A stretch of 64,000 bases of DNA. It comes from Kribbella catacumbae DSM 19601 (GTDB lineage: Bacteria > Actinomycetota > Actinomycetes > Propionibacteriales > Kribbellaceae). Position 1 is the first letter of the stretch, and every line of letters begins with the position of its first letter. A model generated the notes under the pieces. That model did not search any database and was not told the origin of the DNA. It saw only the letters and a program-made list of their open reading frames with translations. The DNA is taken from the NCBI RefSeq assembly GCF_000372465.1, contig NZ_AQUZ01000016.1, positions 62,001 to 126,000 on the forward strand, in the 5' to 3' direction. The position numbers and the translations under genes are program-made. Below, piece after piece: positions 16,282-25,896 of this stretch.

Positions 16282-18251
16282 AGGGCGGCTGATGGTCGGG
16301 TGTGGCGCAGGATTACTGCGGTTGGGAGTAGCGCCGCCCCGATCGCCAGCAGCAGGCAGATGGTGCCGATGCTGAGCAGGGTCACCCACGGGACTGTGAT
16401 CGGGACGTCTGTGAGGCCGACGGTCATCGCGTGGCGGATCAGGAGGCCGACGGTCAAGGTGATCGCTGTTCCCAGGCTCAGGGCGACCGCGCCGACCAGA
16501 GATGACTCCCATAGGACCATTCGGCGGATCTGGGCCGGTGTTGCGCCGAGCAGTCGTGCGGTGACGAACTCGTGCCGGCGTTGCAGGCTGCCCATCAGCA
16601 AGATGTTCGCGATCGCGATCGCGCTGTACAACGCGGCAGGCCCGAGCAGCAGGATCAACCCGAGCTGGTTGGCCTTCCGCATCCCCTCACTTTGCGCCTG
16701 CTCCCACTCTTCAGCCGGTACTGCGTCCGCTCCCGTGCCGGCAAGCCGCTCATCGAGCGTCTTGGTCAGGGCTGCCGCGTCCACACCCTCCGCGGGGAGG
16801 ATGAACCAGCGGGTCGGAGTCGCGGCCGGAGCATGCTGCCGGGCGAGCTCGGTCGGCACGAAGAGCGACGGGTTCACGTCGAGCGCGTCCTTGACGATCG
16901 CGACCACCTCGAGTTGGTCGGAGGTCCGGTCGGCGAAGGTGACGGCGATCTTGTCGCCGACGTGATAGTTCCCGAAGCCTGCCACTTCCTTGCTGATGGC
17001 AACCGTCTTGCCGGTGAGCTTGCCGAGGTCGCCGGTCAGTGGAGTGATCGTGCGGGTCCGGGTGGTAATCGCCGGGTCGATTCCTTCGGCGTCCTCCAGG
17101 TCGGCGGTGTCCCGGTCGGTGCGGATCAGGCTGAGCGGGATCGCGCCGTCGGCGACAGCGACGCCCGGCGTACTGAGAATGCGCTCTCTGAGGTCTGGGG
17201 AATCGTCTGCCGCGGTGACCACGATCGGTGCGAGAACGGTCTCCCGGATGGTCGCCGTCGAGGCGTCGGCCGCGAAGCTGAGGGTGAGCACCATCGAGCC
17301 GGCGATCGCCGAGATCCCCAGGATGGGGGCCGCGAGCGATGCGCTCCGGCGCGGGGCCGCGACGACGTTGCTTCGGGCCAGCCGTCCGGACACGCTCGTC
17401 CACGCGACCAGCGGTATCGCCCACAGCCGTCCGATCAGCGGGACGACGAGCGGCGCTAGCAGCGTCAACGCGACCACCAGCAACATCGGCGTGAACATCG
17501 CCAGTGGGAAGATCGCCTCGCCGGTGCCCGGGCGGATCAGCGCCAGCAGCACGATGGACCCGGCCAGGACGAGTACGCCGAAGACCACTCGCACGGGTCC
17601 GATCCGCGGCGGCTCGAGCGCGGCCTCGCGCAACGCGTCCACTGCCCCGATCCGCCCGGCACGCCGTGCCGCCGACCGCGCTCCGAGCATCGCGACGACC
17701 AATCCGGCCGTGACCGCGATCGCCAGCGGCACCCAGGGGTTGGCGGGTTCGAGCTTCACCGGCGCCAGTTCGGAGTACGACGCTTTGGCGAGTACCAGGG
17801 GAGTGGCCAGCTGGGCCAGGATCGCTCCGGTGATCGACGCGGCGAGCGCGACCACCAGCGCCTCGCCCAGCACCATCCGCTTGATCTGTCTCGGGGTCGC
17901 TCCGATCAAGCGCAGCAGGCCGACCTCGCGACGCCGCGAGGCGACCGCGAAGGCAAAGGTGCTCGCGATCACGAAGATCGTGATGAACCCGCTGATCACG
18001 CCGACCATGCTGAGCACGACCTGCAGGCCGGAGGCGTCCTCACCCGAGAGGACGACGCGGGCGGTGGTCGGCGGATCGGCGTTCGGCAGCTTGACGACCA
18101 CGGTGTCGGCGGCCGGGCCGTGGTAGGCCACGGTGGCGGCGGTGGCCGTCGCGGCCAGGCCGAGCAGGAAGACGCCGAGAGCGAGCGCGACGAACGAACC
18201 GGCGTACAGGGAGCGGTTGCGGTGGACCGTTTGACGGCTGAGGAAGAACAT
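16272..18251 (-). CDS. FtsX-type ABC transporter permease (two FtsX domains)
   Basis: 659 residues with the layout of single-chain antimicrobial-peptide or lipoprotein exporters: TM1 near residues 18-40, an FtsX domain with three helices at about 75-205 (RRREVGLLRLIGATPRQIKRMVLGE), a central helical bundle (about 225-340), a large extracellular domain (about 340-510) and a second FtsX domain with matching signature (RRHEFVTARLLGATPAQIRRMVLWE). Its start overlaps the ATPase stop by ATGA, so the two form one transporter. The divergent NarL-type sensor/regulator pair suggests induction by an envelope-active compound, though the substrate cannot be read from sequence. It converges on the immunity gene with a 10-base 3' overlap. 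Confidence 0.9.
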   Translation of the reverse strand: MFFLSRQTVHRNRSLYAGSFVALALGVFLLGLAATATAATVAYHGPAADTVVVKLPNADPPTTARVVLSGEDASGLQVVLSMVGVISGFITIFVIASTFAFAVASRRREVGLLRLIGATPRQIKRMVLGEALVVALAASITGAILAQLATPLVLAKASYSELAPVKLEPANPWVPLAIAVTAGLVVAMLGARSAARRAGRIGAVDALREAALEPPRIGPVRVVFGVLVLAGSIVLLALIRPGTGEAIFPLAMFTPMLLVVALTLLAPLVVPLIGRLWAIPLVAWTSVSGRLARSNVVAAPRRSASLAAPILGISAIAGSMVLTLSFAADASTATIRETVLAPIVVTAADDSPDLRERILSTPGVAVADGAIPLSLIRTDRDTADLEDAEGIDPAITTRTRTITPLTGDLGKLTGKTVAISKEVAGFGNYHVGDKIAVTFADRTSDQLEVVAIVKDALDVNPSLFVPTELARQHAPAATPTRWFILPAEGVDAAALTKTLDERLAGTGADAVPAEEWEQAQSEGMRKANQLGLILLLGPAALYSAIAIANILLMGSLQRRHEFVTARLLGATPAQIRRMVLWESSLVGAVALSLGTAITLTVGLLIRHAMTVGLTDVPITVPWVTLLSIGTICLLLAIGAALLPTAVILRHTRPSAALQS

Positions 18252-19018
18252 CAGCGTTCCAGGTCGCTCATGGCGGCGGCGATCTGCGCCGGGTTGCCGT
18301 GGTCGAGGGAACCGGCCACCAGCCCGTCCGACAGGAACAGCACGCGTTCGGCGTACGCCGCGGCGACCGGGTCGTGAGTGACCATGACAACCGTCTGGCC
18401 GGCCCGATCGGTTGCCTCGCGCAACAAGCTGAGAACCTGCCGGCTGGTGCTGCTGTCGAGCGCGCCGGTCGGCTCGTCGGCGAAGAAGACGGCCGGCTGG
18501 GTGATCAGGGCCCTGGCGATCGCGACCCGCTGCTGCTGTCCGCCGGAGAGCTCGGCCGGACGCCGCTTGGCCTTGCCTTCGAGGCCGACTTGGTCGAGCA
18601 CGCGATGTACGTCCTCACGGCGGGGCTTCCGGCCGGTCAGCCGGAGCGGCAGCGCGACGTTGTCATAGACCGTGAGCGACGGCAGCAGGTTGTAGGCCTG
18701 GAACACGAAGCCCATCTGCTCCCGTCGCAGCTTGGTGAGCGCTACCTCGGTCAGTCCGTGCAGGCTGGTCCCGCCGAGCATGACGTGCCCGGTGGTCGGC
18801 TGGTCGAGCCCGGCCGCGCACTGGAGCAGCGTGGACTTGCCGGAGCCGGAGGCGCCCATGACGGCCGTGAAGGACCCACGGACGAAGTGATAGGTGACGC
18901 CTCGCAGGGCCTCGACCGCGCCGGCCTTGGAACGGTAGGTCTTGGTGATCCCGTCCAGCAGCAGGGCGGGTGCTTCAGTCGGTACGACGGTGTGGCGCGT
19001 CGGCGCGGTACTGGTCAT
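18251..19018 (-). CDS. ABC transporter ATP-binding protein (MacB/LolD type)
   Basis: 255 residues from ATG 19018; a GTG at 19051 is an alternative. It powers the FtsX-type permease encoded next, with which it shares an ATGA overlap. Walker A is GASGSGKST, the Q-loop region is FVFQAYNLLPSLTVYDN, the signature is LSGGQQQR, Walker B is AVFFADEPTGALD, and the switch histidine is in VTHDP. This is the classic pattern of MacB/LolD-class ATPases that partner FtsX permeases. It is transcribed divergently from the sensor kinase at 19129, with 110 bases between the two starts, where both promoters must lie. Confidence 0.93.
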   Translation of the reverse strand: MTSTAPTRHTVVPTEAPALLLDGITKTYRSKAGAVEALRGVTYHFVRGSFTAVMGASGSGKSTLLQCAAGLDQPTTGHVMLGGTSLHGLTEVALTKLRREQMGFVFQAYNLLPSLTVYDNVALPLRLTGRKPRREDVHRVLDQVGLEGKAKRRPAELSGGQQQRVAIARALITQPAVFFADEPTGALDSSTSRQVLSLLREATDRAGQTVVMVTHDPVAAAYAERVLFLSDGLVAGSLDHGNPAQIAAAMSDLER

Positions 19019-19128
19019 GGTTCCAGCAAACCGGTGCCGGGCCGCCGGCACCCTGGTCTACGGGCGAGACCTGGAGTAGCGCGCACGCTACCGACTTCGG
19101 GCCCGTGGCGGCCCTAGGGTTGAGCCAA

Positions 19129-20409
19129 ATGGAGAGACCGAACACGGCCTGGACCGCGCTGAGCTCGAAGCGGTACCTCGTCTCGTCGTGGCCATGGCGC
19201 AGCTATGCCTACCTGCTCAGCTCGGTTCCGGTCGGCCTGCTGACGATCACCCTCCTCGTCGGCGCCGCGGCGCTCTGCGCGCTGCTCAGCCCGATCCTGA
19301 TCGGCATCCTGCTGATGGCGTCGGTCCCGCTGGTCGGCGTCGCGATCGGAGTCGTCGAGCGGTGGCGGGTCCGGTTGGTGGTCCCGGCCGGCGTACCGAG
19401 TCCGCACGCGGCGATCCCTGGTGGTTACACCCGGCGGGCGCGGATCACCTTCCGCCGCCGCGAGCGCGCCTCGATGCGCGCACTCGGCTATGGCGTGCTG
19501 CTCGGCCTCTTCATCTGGCCGTTGAGCGCGCTGTTCGGCGGTCTGAGCGCCATGGTGCTGGGCATCACCGTGGCCACCCCGGTGATCGCCTCGTTCGAAG
19601 AAGTCGGCATGGGTCCGTGGATCCTGGACACCACCTCCGAGGGAATCATCTTCCTCGTCGCCTTCGGGCCACCCTGGTACATCGTCTCGTCGTACATCGT
19701 CGGTGCACTCGCCGCGGCCGAGGCCGAGCTGGCGAAGGCCATGCTCGGTCCGCGGGAAGAGGAGTTGCGCCGGAACGTGGCCGAACTGCGCCGGTCCAGG
19801 CTCGATCTGGTCGACGCGTTCGAGACCGAGCGCGTGCGGATCGAGCGGCATCTGCACGACGGCGTCCAGCAGCGGCTGGTCGGGCTGACGATGACGCTCG
19901 GCCTGGCTGAGTTGGACCTGCCAGAGGGGGAGGGGCGGCGCCTGGTGGTGAAGGCGCATGGCGAAGCTGAGGCTGCGTTGGCGGATCTACGCGAAGCGGT
20001 CCGGGGGATCCATCCCCGGGTGCTCGTCGATCACGGGCTGGAGGCCGCAGTACGGGAGGTCGCCGACCGGAGCCCGCTGCCGGTGAGTGTGCGGATGTCG
20101 CTGCCACAGCGGTTCCCCACGCCGATCGAGGCGGCCGCGTACTTCGTCGTCAGCGAAGCGCTGGGCAACGTCGCCAAGCACGCCCAGGCGAGCCGGTGCG
20201 AGGTCGAAGGCTGGGTGTCCGGGGACAAGCTGGTCGTCACCATCACCGACGACGGGGTCGGCGGCGCGAGCCTCGAGGGCACGAGTGGTACCGGATTGAC
20301 CGGGCTGGTGACGCGGCTGGACGCCTTGGGAGGCACACTCGACCTGTCCAGCCCACCCGGTGGGCCGACCCGACTGAGGATGGAGTGCCCGTGCCGGCTC
20401 GACGACTGA
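19129..20409 (+). CDS. NarL-type sensor histidine kinase
   Basis: 426 residues. ATG 19129 was chosen because a TAGGGT -10-like hexamer (19115-19120) ends 8 bases before it and there is no ribosome site, which fits a leaderless message. The N-terminus holds a membrane sensor with about four hydrophobic segments (residues 25-70 and 120-200), as in actinobacterial sensor-domain kinases. A dimerisation/phosphoacceptor HisKA_3 motif follows (ERHLHDGVQQRL, with phospho-accepting His243), then the HATPase region (SEALGNVAKHAQAS N-box, TDDGVGG and GTGLTGL G-boxes). Its last 19 bases overlap the response-regulator gene. It most likely controls the divergent ABC exporter. Confidence 0.93.
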   Translation: MERPNTAWTALSSKRYLVSSWPWRSYAYLLSSVPVGLLTITLLVGAAALCALLSPILIGILLMASVPLVGVAIGVVERWRVRLVVPAGVPSPHAAIPGGYTRRARITFRRRERASMRALGYGVLLGLFIWPLSALFGGLSAMVLGITVATPVIASFEEVGMGPWILDTTSEGIIFLVAFGPPWYIVSSYIVGALAAAEAELAKAMLGPREEELRRNVAELRRSRLDLVDAFETERVRIERHLHDGVQQRLVGLTMTLGLAELDLPEGEGRRLVVKAHGEAEAALADLREAVRGIHPRVLVDHGLEAAVREVADRSPLPVSVRMSLPQRFPTPIEAAAYFVVSEALGNVAKHAQASRCEVEGWVSGDKLVVTITDDGVGGASLEGTSGTGLTGLVTRLDALGGTLDLSSPPGGPTRLRMECPCRLDD

Positions 20410-21044
20410 GCATCGTCCTGGCTGAAGATTCGCTGCTGTTGCGTGAAGGGCTGGCCAGCATTCTGGACCGGGCCGGCCACGAAGTACGAGACACCGTCGG
20501 CGACGCGGACACGCTGCTTGCCGTCGTCCGCAAGGAACCGCCGGACGTCGTGATCACCGACGTCCGGATGCCACCCGGTCACAGCGATGAGGGGTTGCGC
20601 GCGGCCGCGGCGATCCGTGCCGAGCTGCCGGGGATCGGCATCCTGGTGCTGTCCCAGTACGTCGCCGACGCGTACCTCTCATCGTTGCTGGAGACAACGA
20701 CCGGGGGGATCGGCTACTTGCTCAAGGACCGGGTCGGTCACGTGACCGAGTTCCTCGCCTCGCTCGACCGGGTGGCCGACGGTGGCACGGTCGTCGACCC
20801 CGAGGTGGTTCGCCAGCTGCTGGCCCGCCGCCGCGACGACGGGCCGCTGGCAGCGCTGACGCCGCGCGAACTCGAAGTACTGGCCTTGATGGCCGAGGGG
20901 CGGGTGAACGCGTCGATCGCGGAGCAACTTGTCGTCAGCGAGGCGGCGGTGCGCAAACACGTCGGCAACATCTTCGCCAAACTCCAACTCGACGACGGCC
21001 GCGATCGTCGCGTCTCGGCGGTGCTCACCTACCTGCGCGGCTAG
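20391..21044 (+). CDS. NarL/LuxR-type response regulator
   Basis: 217 residues from GTG 20391, with GGAG 5 bases upstream, overlapping the kinase 3' end by 19 bases, so coupled expression is expected. The receiver domain shows the acidic pair E12-D13, phosphoacceptor Asp57 in VITDVRMP, and the conserved Lys in LLKDR. The C-terminal LuxR-type HTH reads LTPRELEVLALMAEGRVNASIAEQLVVSEAAVRKHVGNIFAKL. The kinase-regulator pair is divergent from the FtsX-type exporter at 16.3-19.0 kb, its probable target. Confidence 0.95.
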   Translation: MPARRLSIVLAEDSLLLREGLASILDRAGHEVRDTVGDADTLLAVVRKEPPDVVITDVRMPPGHSDEGLRAAAAIRAELPGIGILVLSQYVADAYLSSLLETTTGGIGYLLKDRVGHVTEFLASLDRVADGGTVVDPEVVRQLLARRRDDGPLAALTPRELEVLALMAEGRVNASIAEQLVVSEAAVRKHVGNIFAKLQLDDGRDRRVSAVLTYLRG

Positions 21045-21109
21045 GGAATCAACCAGACGGAGGCGTGGTTCCAGCTAGAGACAGCTGACCACCACCACGA
21101 GAGGCTCTG

Positions 21110-21532
21110 ATGTTCACGATCGACACTTCGACCGACTTCGGTAAGCGGATCGCGCGGCAGCTCGACGAGGAGCGGGTGGTGTGGCTGACCACGGTCGGCA
21201 AGACCGGTACGCCGGCGCCGAACCCGGTCTGGTTCCTCTGGCACGACGACCACATCCTGATCAGCAGCCAGCCGAACAAGGCCAAACTCCACAACGTCGC
21301 CGCCAACCCACGGGTGGCAGTGAACTTCAACGCCACCCACAGCGGGGGAGATGTCGGCGTGATCTCCGGCCCGGCGGTGGTCGACGAGACCCCGATCACG
21401 GGCGACGCGCTGGCGGCGTACAACAACAAGTACGGCGAAGACATCGCCAACCTCGGGATGACGACGGACCAGTTCCACGCCGACTACTCGGTCCTGATCC
21501 GCATCACCCCGGAGAAACTCCGCGGCTTCTGA
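21110..21532 (+). CDS. PPOX-class F420/FMN-dependent enzyme, TIGR03667-like
   Basis: 140 residues with GAGAGG 6 bases before the ATG. It is a single split-barrel flavin/deazaflavin-binding domain: WLTTVGKTGTPAPNPVWFLW and ILISSQPNKAKLHNVAANPRVAVNFN are the signature strands of the pyridoxamine-phosphate-oxidase-like fold, and the sequence resembles the mycobacterial Rv3369-like F420-dependent subgroup. These enzymes reduce small molecules with F420H2, but the substrate is usually unknown. It stands alone, 65 bases after the response regulator and facing a bidirectional stem-loop. Confidence 0.85.
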   Translation: MFTIDTSTDFGKRIARQLDEERVVWLTTVGKTGTPAPNPVWFLWHDDHILISSQPNKAKLHNVAANPRVAVNFNATHSGGDVGVISGPAVVDETPITGDALAAYNNKYGEDIANLGMTTDQFHADYSVLIRITPEKLRGF

Positions 21533-21545
21533 CCGTCAGCCCTGC

Positions 21546-21578
21546 TCATGAGGCCGAGCCTTGGGCACGGCCTCACGA
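21546..21578. terminator. Bidirectional stem-loop terminator
   Basis: TGAGGCCG at 21549-21556 pairs with CGGCCTCA at 21568-21575 across an 11-base loop; an outer CTC/GAG extends the stem beyond one mismatch. It lies between the convergent PPOX gene (ends 21532) and the small secreted protein gene (ends 21593). There is no clear T-run, as is common in actinomycetes. Confidence 0.6.
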
Positions 21579-21592
21579 GCGGAACGGTCGAG

Positions 21593-22024
21593 TTATTCGG
21601 TGAGCTTCTCCTCGTTGCAGCGCCCCGTGGTGTCGTCGGCACCGTCCACGGTGCAGATCCTCATGTAGTAGGTATTACCGCCTTTGATGTCGTAGCCGAA
21701 CGACGTGTAACCGCCGCTCGCCCCCTTGCCGTTGTACGCGGTCGCGAGAACCTTGAAGTTTGCGTCGAACAGGATGCCCCGTACGCCGTGTCCGTCCGCG
21801 TACATGTCGTAGACGCGGAACTGGTCCCCGTCGTCGATGTGCGTCAGCTTCCCCGTGACGTTCCCGGTATTGCTGTAGACGACGACCGAGTTGTCGGCGG
21901 CGAAGGCCGTACCGCTCCCCGCGACGGCGGTCACTGCCATGGTCGCGCCGGCCACGGCGGTGGCGATGAGAGTTCGAGGCTTGGGTGAGTCACCCCGGCC
22001 TGCTCGACCAGCCGGCACCTCCAC
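21593..22024 (-). CDS. Small secreted protein of unknown function
   Basis: 143 residues if GTG 22024 is used; GTG 22018 is equally plausible and neither has a convincing ribosome site. A Sec signal peptide is clear (TLIATAVAGATMAVTAVAGSGTAFA, cleavage before ADN), leaving a mature domain of about 100 residues. That domain is rich in short strands (SVVVYSNTGNVTGKLTHIDDGDQFRVYDMYADGHGVRGILFD) with two cysteines near the end (RICTVDG, TGRCNEE) that could form a disulphide. Streptomyces-type small exported beta-proteins look like this, but I cannot assign a family. It reads away from the DUF2630 gene 12 bases upstream on the same strand. Confidence 0.65.
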   Translation of the reverse strand: MEVPAGRAGRGDSPKPRTLIATAVAGATMAVTAVAGSGTAFAADNSVVVYSNTGNVTGKLTHIDDGDQFRVYDMYADGHGVRGILFDANFKVLATAYNGKGASGGYTSFGYDIKGGNTYYMRICTVDGADDTTGRCNEEKLTE

Positions 22025-22036
22025 CCGGGAGAACTG

Positions 22037-22285
22037 TCAGTTGAGGTAGCCCTCGACGGTGTCGGCGGAGCGGGGTTCGGCGGCGTCGGGGTCTTCGCCG
22101 AACTCGCGCTTGGCGCGCCGCTGGCGGAGCAGGTCCCAGCACTGGTCCAGCTCGACCTCGAGGGCGCGCAGGCGGGTGCGCTCGTCCTCGTCGCCGATGC
22201 TGCCGGCGGCGCGCTTGCTGCGGAGTTCGTGCTCCTCGGCAACCAGTTCGTCGATCCGGTGGAAGAGGCTCTTGTCGTCGGTCAT
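22037..22285 (-). CDS. DUF2630-family protein
   Basis: 82 residues from ATG 22285, overlapping the FetB-like permease stop by ATGA. The sequence (FHRIDELVAEEHELRSKRAAGSIGDEDERTRLRALEVELDQCWDLLRQRRAKREFGEDPDAAEPR) matches the DUF2630 pattern, a short alpha-helical, highly charged actinobacterial protein that ends in a VEGYLx motif. The two long helices look like a coiled coil. Function is unknown. Coupling to the permease upstream is visible, but a shared role is not established, since DUF2630 genes occur in other settings. Confidence 0.85.
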   Translation of the reverse strand: MTDDKSLFHRIDELVAEEHELRSKRAAGSIGDEDERTRLRALEVELDQCWDLLRQRRAKREFGEDPDAAEPRSADTVEGYLN

Positions 22286-23049
22286 GCGGAAACGGTACGC
22301 CCGTCCGGCAGCGGGGCCCGGGCCAGGAGTTCGGTCACCGCGAGGATCGCCAGCGCCTCGGCGGCGACCAGGCCGACCAGTACGACGAGTTGCAACGCGG
22401 CCGCCGCTGTCGGTGAGGCGCCACCCAGCACCATCCCGACGAACGCGCCCGGCAGCGTGACCAGCCCGACCGTGCGAGTCTGGTCGAGCGCCGGCAGCAG
22501 CGCGTCCCCAGCGCTCGGGCCGGCGACCAGCTTGAACGCGTCGGGCGGCAGCAAACCGATCGACAGCCCCGCCTCGTACTCGCCGAAACGCGTCCCGTAC
22601 TCCGACAGCAGCCGCCGTCCGGCGAGCGTGGTCGCATTCATCGTGCCGCCGATGATGATCCCGCCCATCGGCAGCAACGTCTCTGGATTGCGCGGCACCA
22701 CGCCGGGCACCAGGAGCAGCAACAGGACGACACCGGCGCTGGCCCCGATCGCCAGTGCGCAGAACGCGAACTGACCCGGTACGGCTGCGGTGGCCCGGAT
22801 CCGCCGGGTGCTCGTGATGGTGGCGACGGTCAGCATCACCGCGATGAACGCCAGCGCGCCAAGGGTCGATTGCAACGCGAAGCCGACGACCGCACCAACG
22901 ACGGCCAGCTGTAGCACCGCGCGCAGAGCCGCCGTGACAACGCCCTTGTCGTGCCGCAACGACGCCAGGCGCGAACCAGCCACAGCGATCGCGACCAGCA
23001 GCGGCAACACCACGATGGCGGCGACGCCGAGCCCTGTGTCGGTAGACAT
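22282..23049 (-). CDS. UPF0014/FetB-like membrane permease
   Basis: 255 residues, about seven hydrophobic segments, with the family hallmarks TVATITSTRRIRA, the NPETLLPMGGIIIGGTMNATTLAGRRL stretch and GLVTLPGAFVGMVLGGASPTAAA. The E. coli member FetB (YbbM) is the permease of an iron exporter with the ATPase FetA. No FetA-like ATPase gene adjoins this one, so either it works with an ATPase encoded elsewhere or it has another role. It is followed by the overlapping DUF2630 gene. Confidence 0.85.
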   Translation of the reverse strand: MSTDTGLGVAAIVVLPLLVAIAVAGSRLASLRHDKGVVTAALRAVLQLAVVGAVVGFALQSTLGALAFIAVMLTVATITSTRRIRATAAVPGQFAFCALAIGASAGVVLLLLLVPGVVPRNPETLLPMGGIIIGGTMNATTLAGRRLLSEYGTRFGEYEAGLSIGLLPPDAFKLVAGPSAGDALLPALDQTRTVGLVTLPGAFVGMVLGGASPTAAAALQLVVLVGLVAAEALAILAVTELLARAPLPDGRTVSA

Positions 23050-23102
23050 CCGCCCATTGGAGCACGACGTACCGACGCTGTGCCGGATCGACGAGGCCGG
23101 GA

Positions 23103-24812
<1,710 letters not shown>

Positions 24813-24880
24813 GCCCCGCACTATTGCCGACCCCGCTGCCGGAGGCAATCGGGGCGCGCCCCTGTCCCCGCCTCCGTCCC

Positions 24881-24919
24881 CGCCTCTGTCCCAGCTGGAG
24901 CGAGGCCGGGACAGAGGCG
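24881..24919 (-). terminator. Stem-loop terminator after the SDR gene
   Basis: CGCCTCTGTCCC (24881-24892) pairs perfectly with GGGACAGAGGCG (24908-24919), a 12-bp stem with a 15-base loop, starting 10 bases beyond the SDR stop. The adjoining sequence repeats the motif (two more C-rich CCGTCCCCG units), so part of the left arm is duplicated. Confidence 0.65.
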
Positions 24920-24928
24920 CGTGTGGGT

Positions 24929-25705
24929 TCAGCTCGGCTGACCGGTGGGCATCACCGTGATCTGCTGGAAGTTGAGCCGGGGCGGCTGAGAGGCGATGAA
25001 TCCGATCGTCCGGGCGATGTCCTCAGCTGCGAGCCACTCGATCGACTCCTTGGAGCCGACCAGCCAGTCGAGTGCGTTCTGGTCGGTGACGTGGCCCTGC
25101 AGTTCGGTGCCGACGATGCCCGGTTCGATCGCGCAGACCCGGACGTTCAACGCTCCGAACTCGGCCCGCAGGTGCCGGGACAAGTGGGTGACGTAGGCCT
25201 TGGTGGCCGAGTAGACCGCAAAGTTCGGGAAGATGTTCTGGGCCGCGATCGACGAGGTGTTGATCAGGTCGGCCACGCCGCGCTCGCGGGCGGCTTGCAC
25301 CAGTTGCGGCGTGAAGGCGCCGATGACGTTCATCAGGCCGGTGACATTGAGGTCGATCTGCCGCTGCCACTGATCCGTGGCGAGCTCTACGACCGGGGCA
25401 GGCAGCATGACGCCTGCGTTGTTGAACATCAGATCAGCGCCGCCGAACTCGGCGACGACGCGGTCGGCCGCGGCTTGCATCGCGGCGGAGTCGGTCACGT
25501 CGGCCACGATGGCGATCGCCTCGCCGCCATCCTTCTCGATCCGGGCCACCAGCTCGGCCAGTCGTTCTTCGCGGCGGGCGATGAGGACGACCCTGGCGCC
25601 GAGGGCGGCCAACTGCTCGGCGGTGGCCTCGCCGATTCCGCTCGAAGCTCCAGTGACGACCGCTACGCGTCCGGTCAGGTCACCGGAGGTGGAGTTTGTG
25701 GACAT
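24929..25705 (-). CDS. Short-chain dehydrogenase/reductase (SDR)
   Basis: 258 residues from ATG 25705, with GGAAAGG about 8 bases upstream. It is a classical NAD(P)-dependent SDR: cofactor motif TGASSGIG at residues 18-25, NNAG, and catalytic YSATK with Tyr165 and Lys169; the serine lies in INTSSIAAQN. The sequence is close to the clavaldehyde-dehydrogenase-like or serine 3-dehydrogenase-like group of small-alcohol oxidoreductases (VLIARREERLAELVARIE). It is divergently transcribed from an MmyB-type regulator across 191 bases with operator-like repeats, so it is probably that regulator's target. Substrate unknown. Confidence 0.9.
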   Translation of the reverse strand: MSTNSTSGDLTGRVAVVTGASSGIGEATAEQLAALGARVVLIARREERLAELVARIEKDGGEAIAIVADVTDSAAMQAAADRVVAEFGGADLMFNNAGVMLPAPVVELATDQWQRQIDLNVTGLMNVIGAFTPQLVQAARERGVADLINTSSIAAQNIFPNFAVYSATKAYVTHLSRHLRAEFGALNVRVCAIEPGIVGTELQGHVTDQNALDWLVGSKESIEWLAAEDIARTIGFIASQPPRLNFQQITVMPTGQPS

Positions 25706-25800
25706 GGAGAGAGCCTTTCCAGACAAGGATTCACAAGGGAGGTCCGCGATTGCCGGCCCACATTCATCTCAGCACCGCTGGAAGCTGATTTCGGCGCTCG

Positions 25801-25856
25801 AACAGGCCCCTGTTCAGGCAGGTATCCGGGTGACAGGTACTGACAGGGCCAGTCAG
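25801..25856. promoter_or_regulatory. Operator-like repeats between SDR and its regulator
   Basis: Three overlapping patterns occur here: the palindrome AACAGG-CC-CCTGTT at 25801-25814; the direct repeat TGACAGG at 25831 and 25841, exactly one helical turn apart; and the dyad CTGAC-N7-GTCAG at 25840-25856. All share an ACAGG/CCTGT core, which suggests binding by the divergently encoded HTH regulator. Confidence 0.4.
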
Positions 25857-25896
25857 GCCACGATCGCGGCTGGGCGGGCATGGTCAGATAGGAGAT

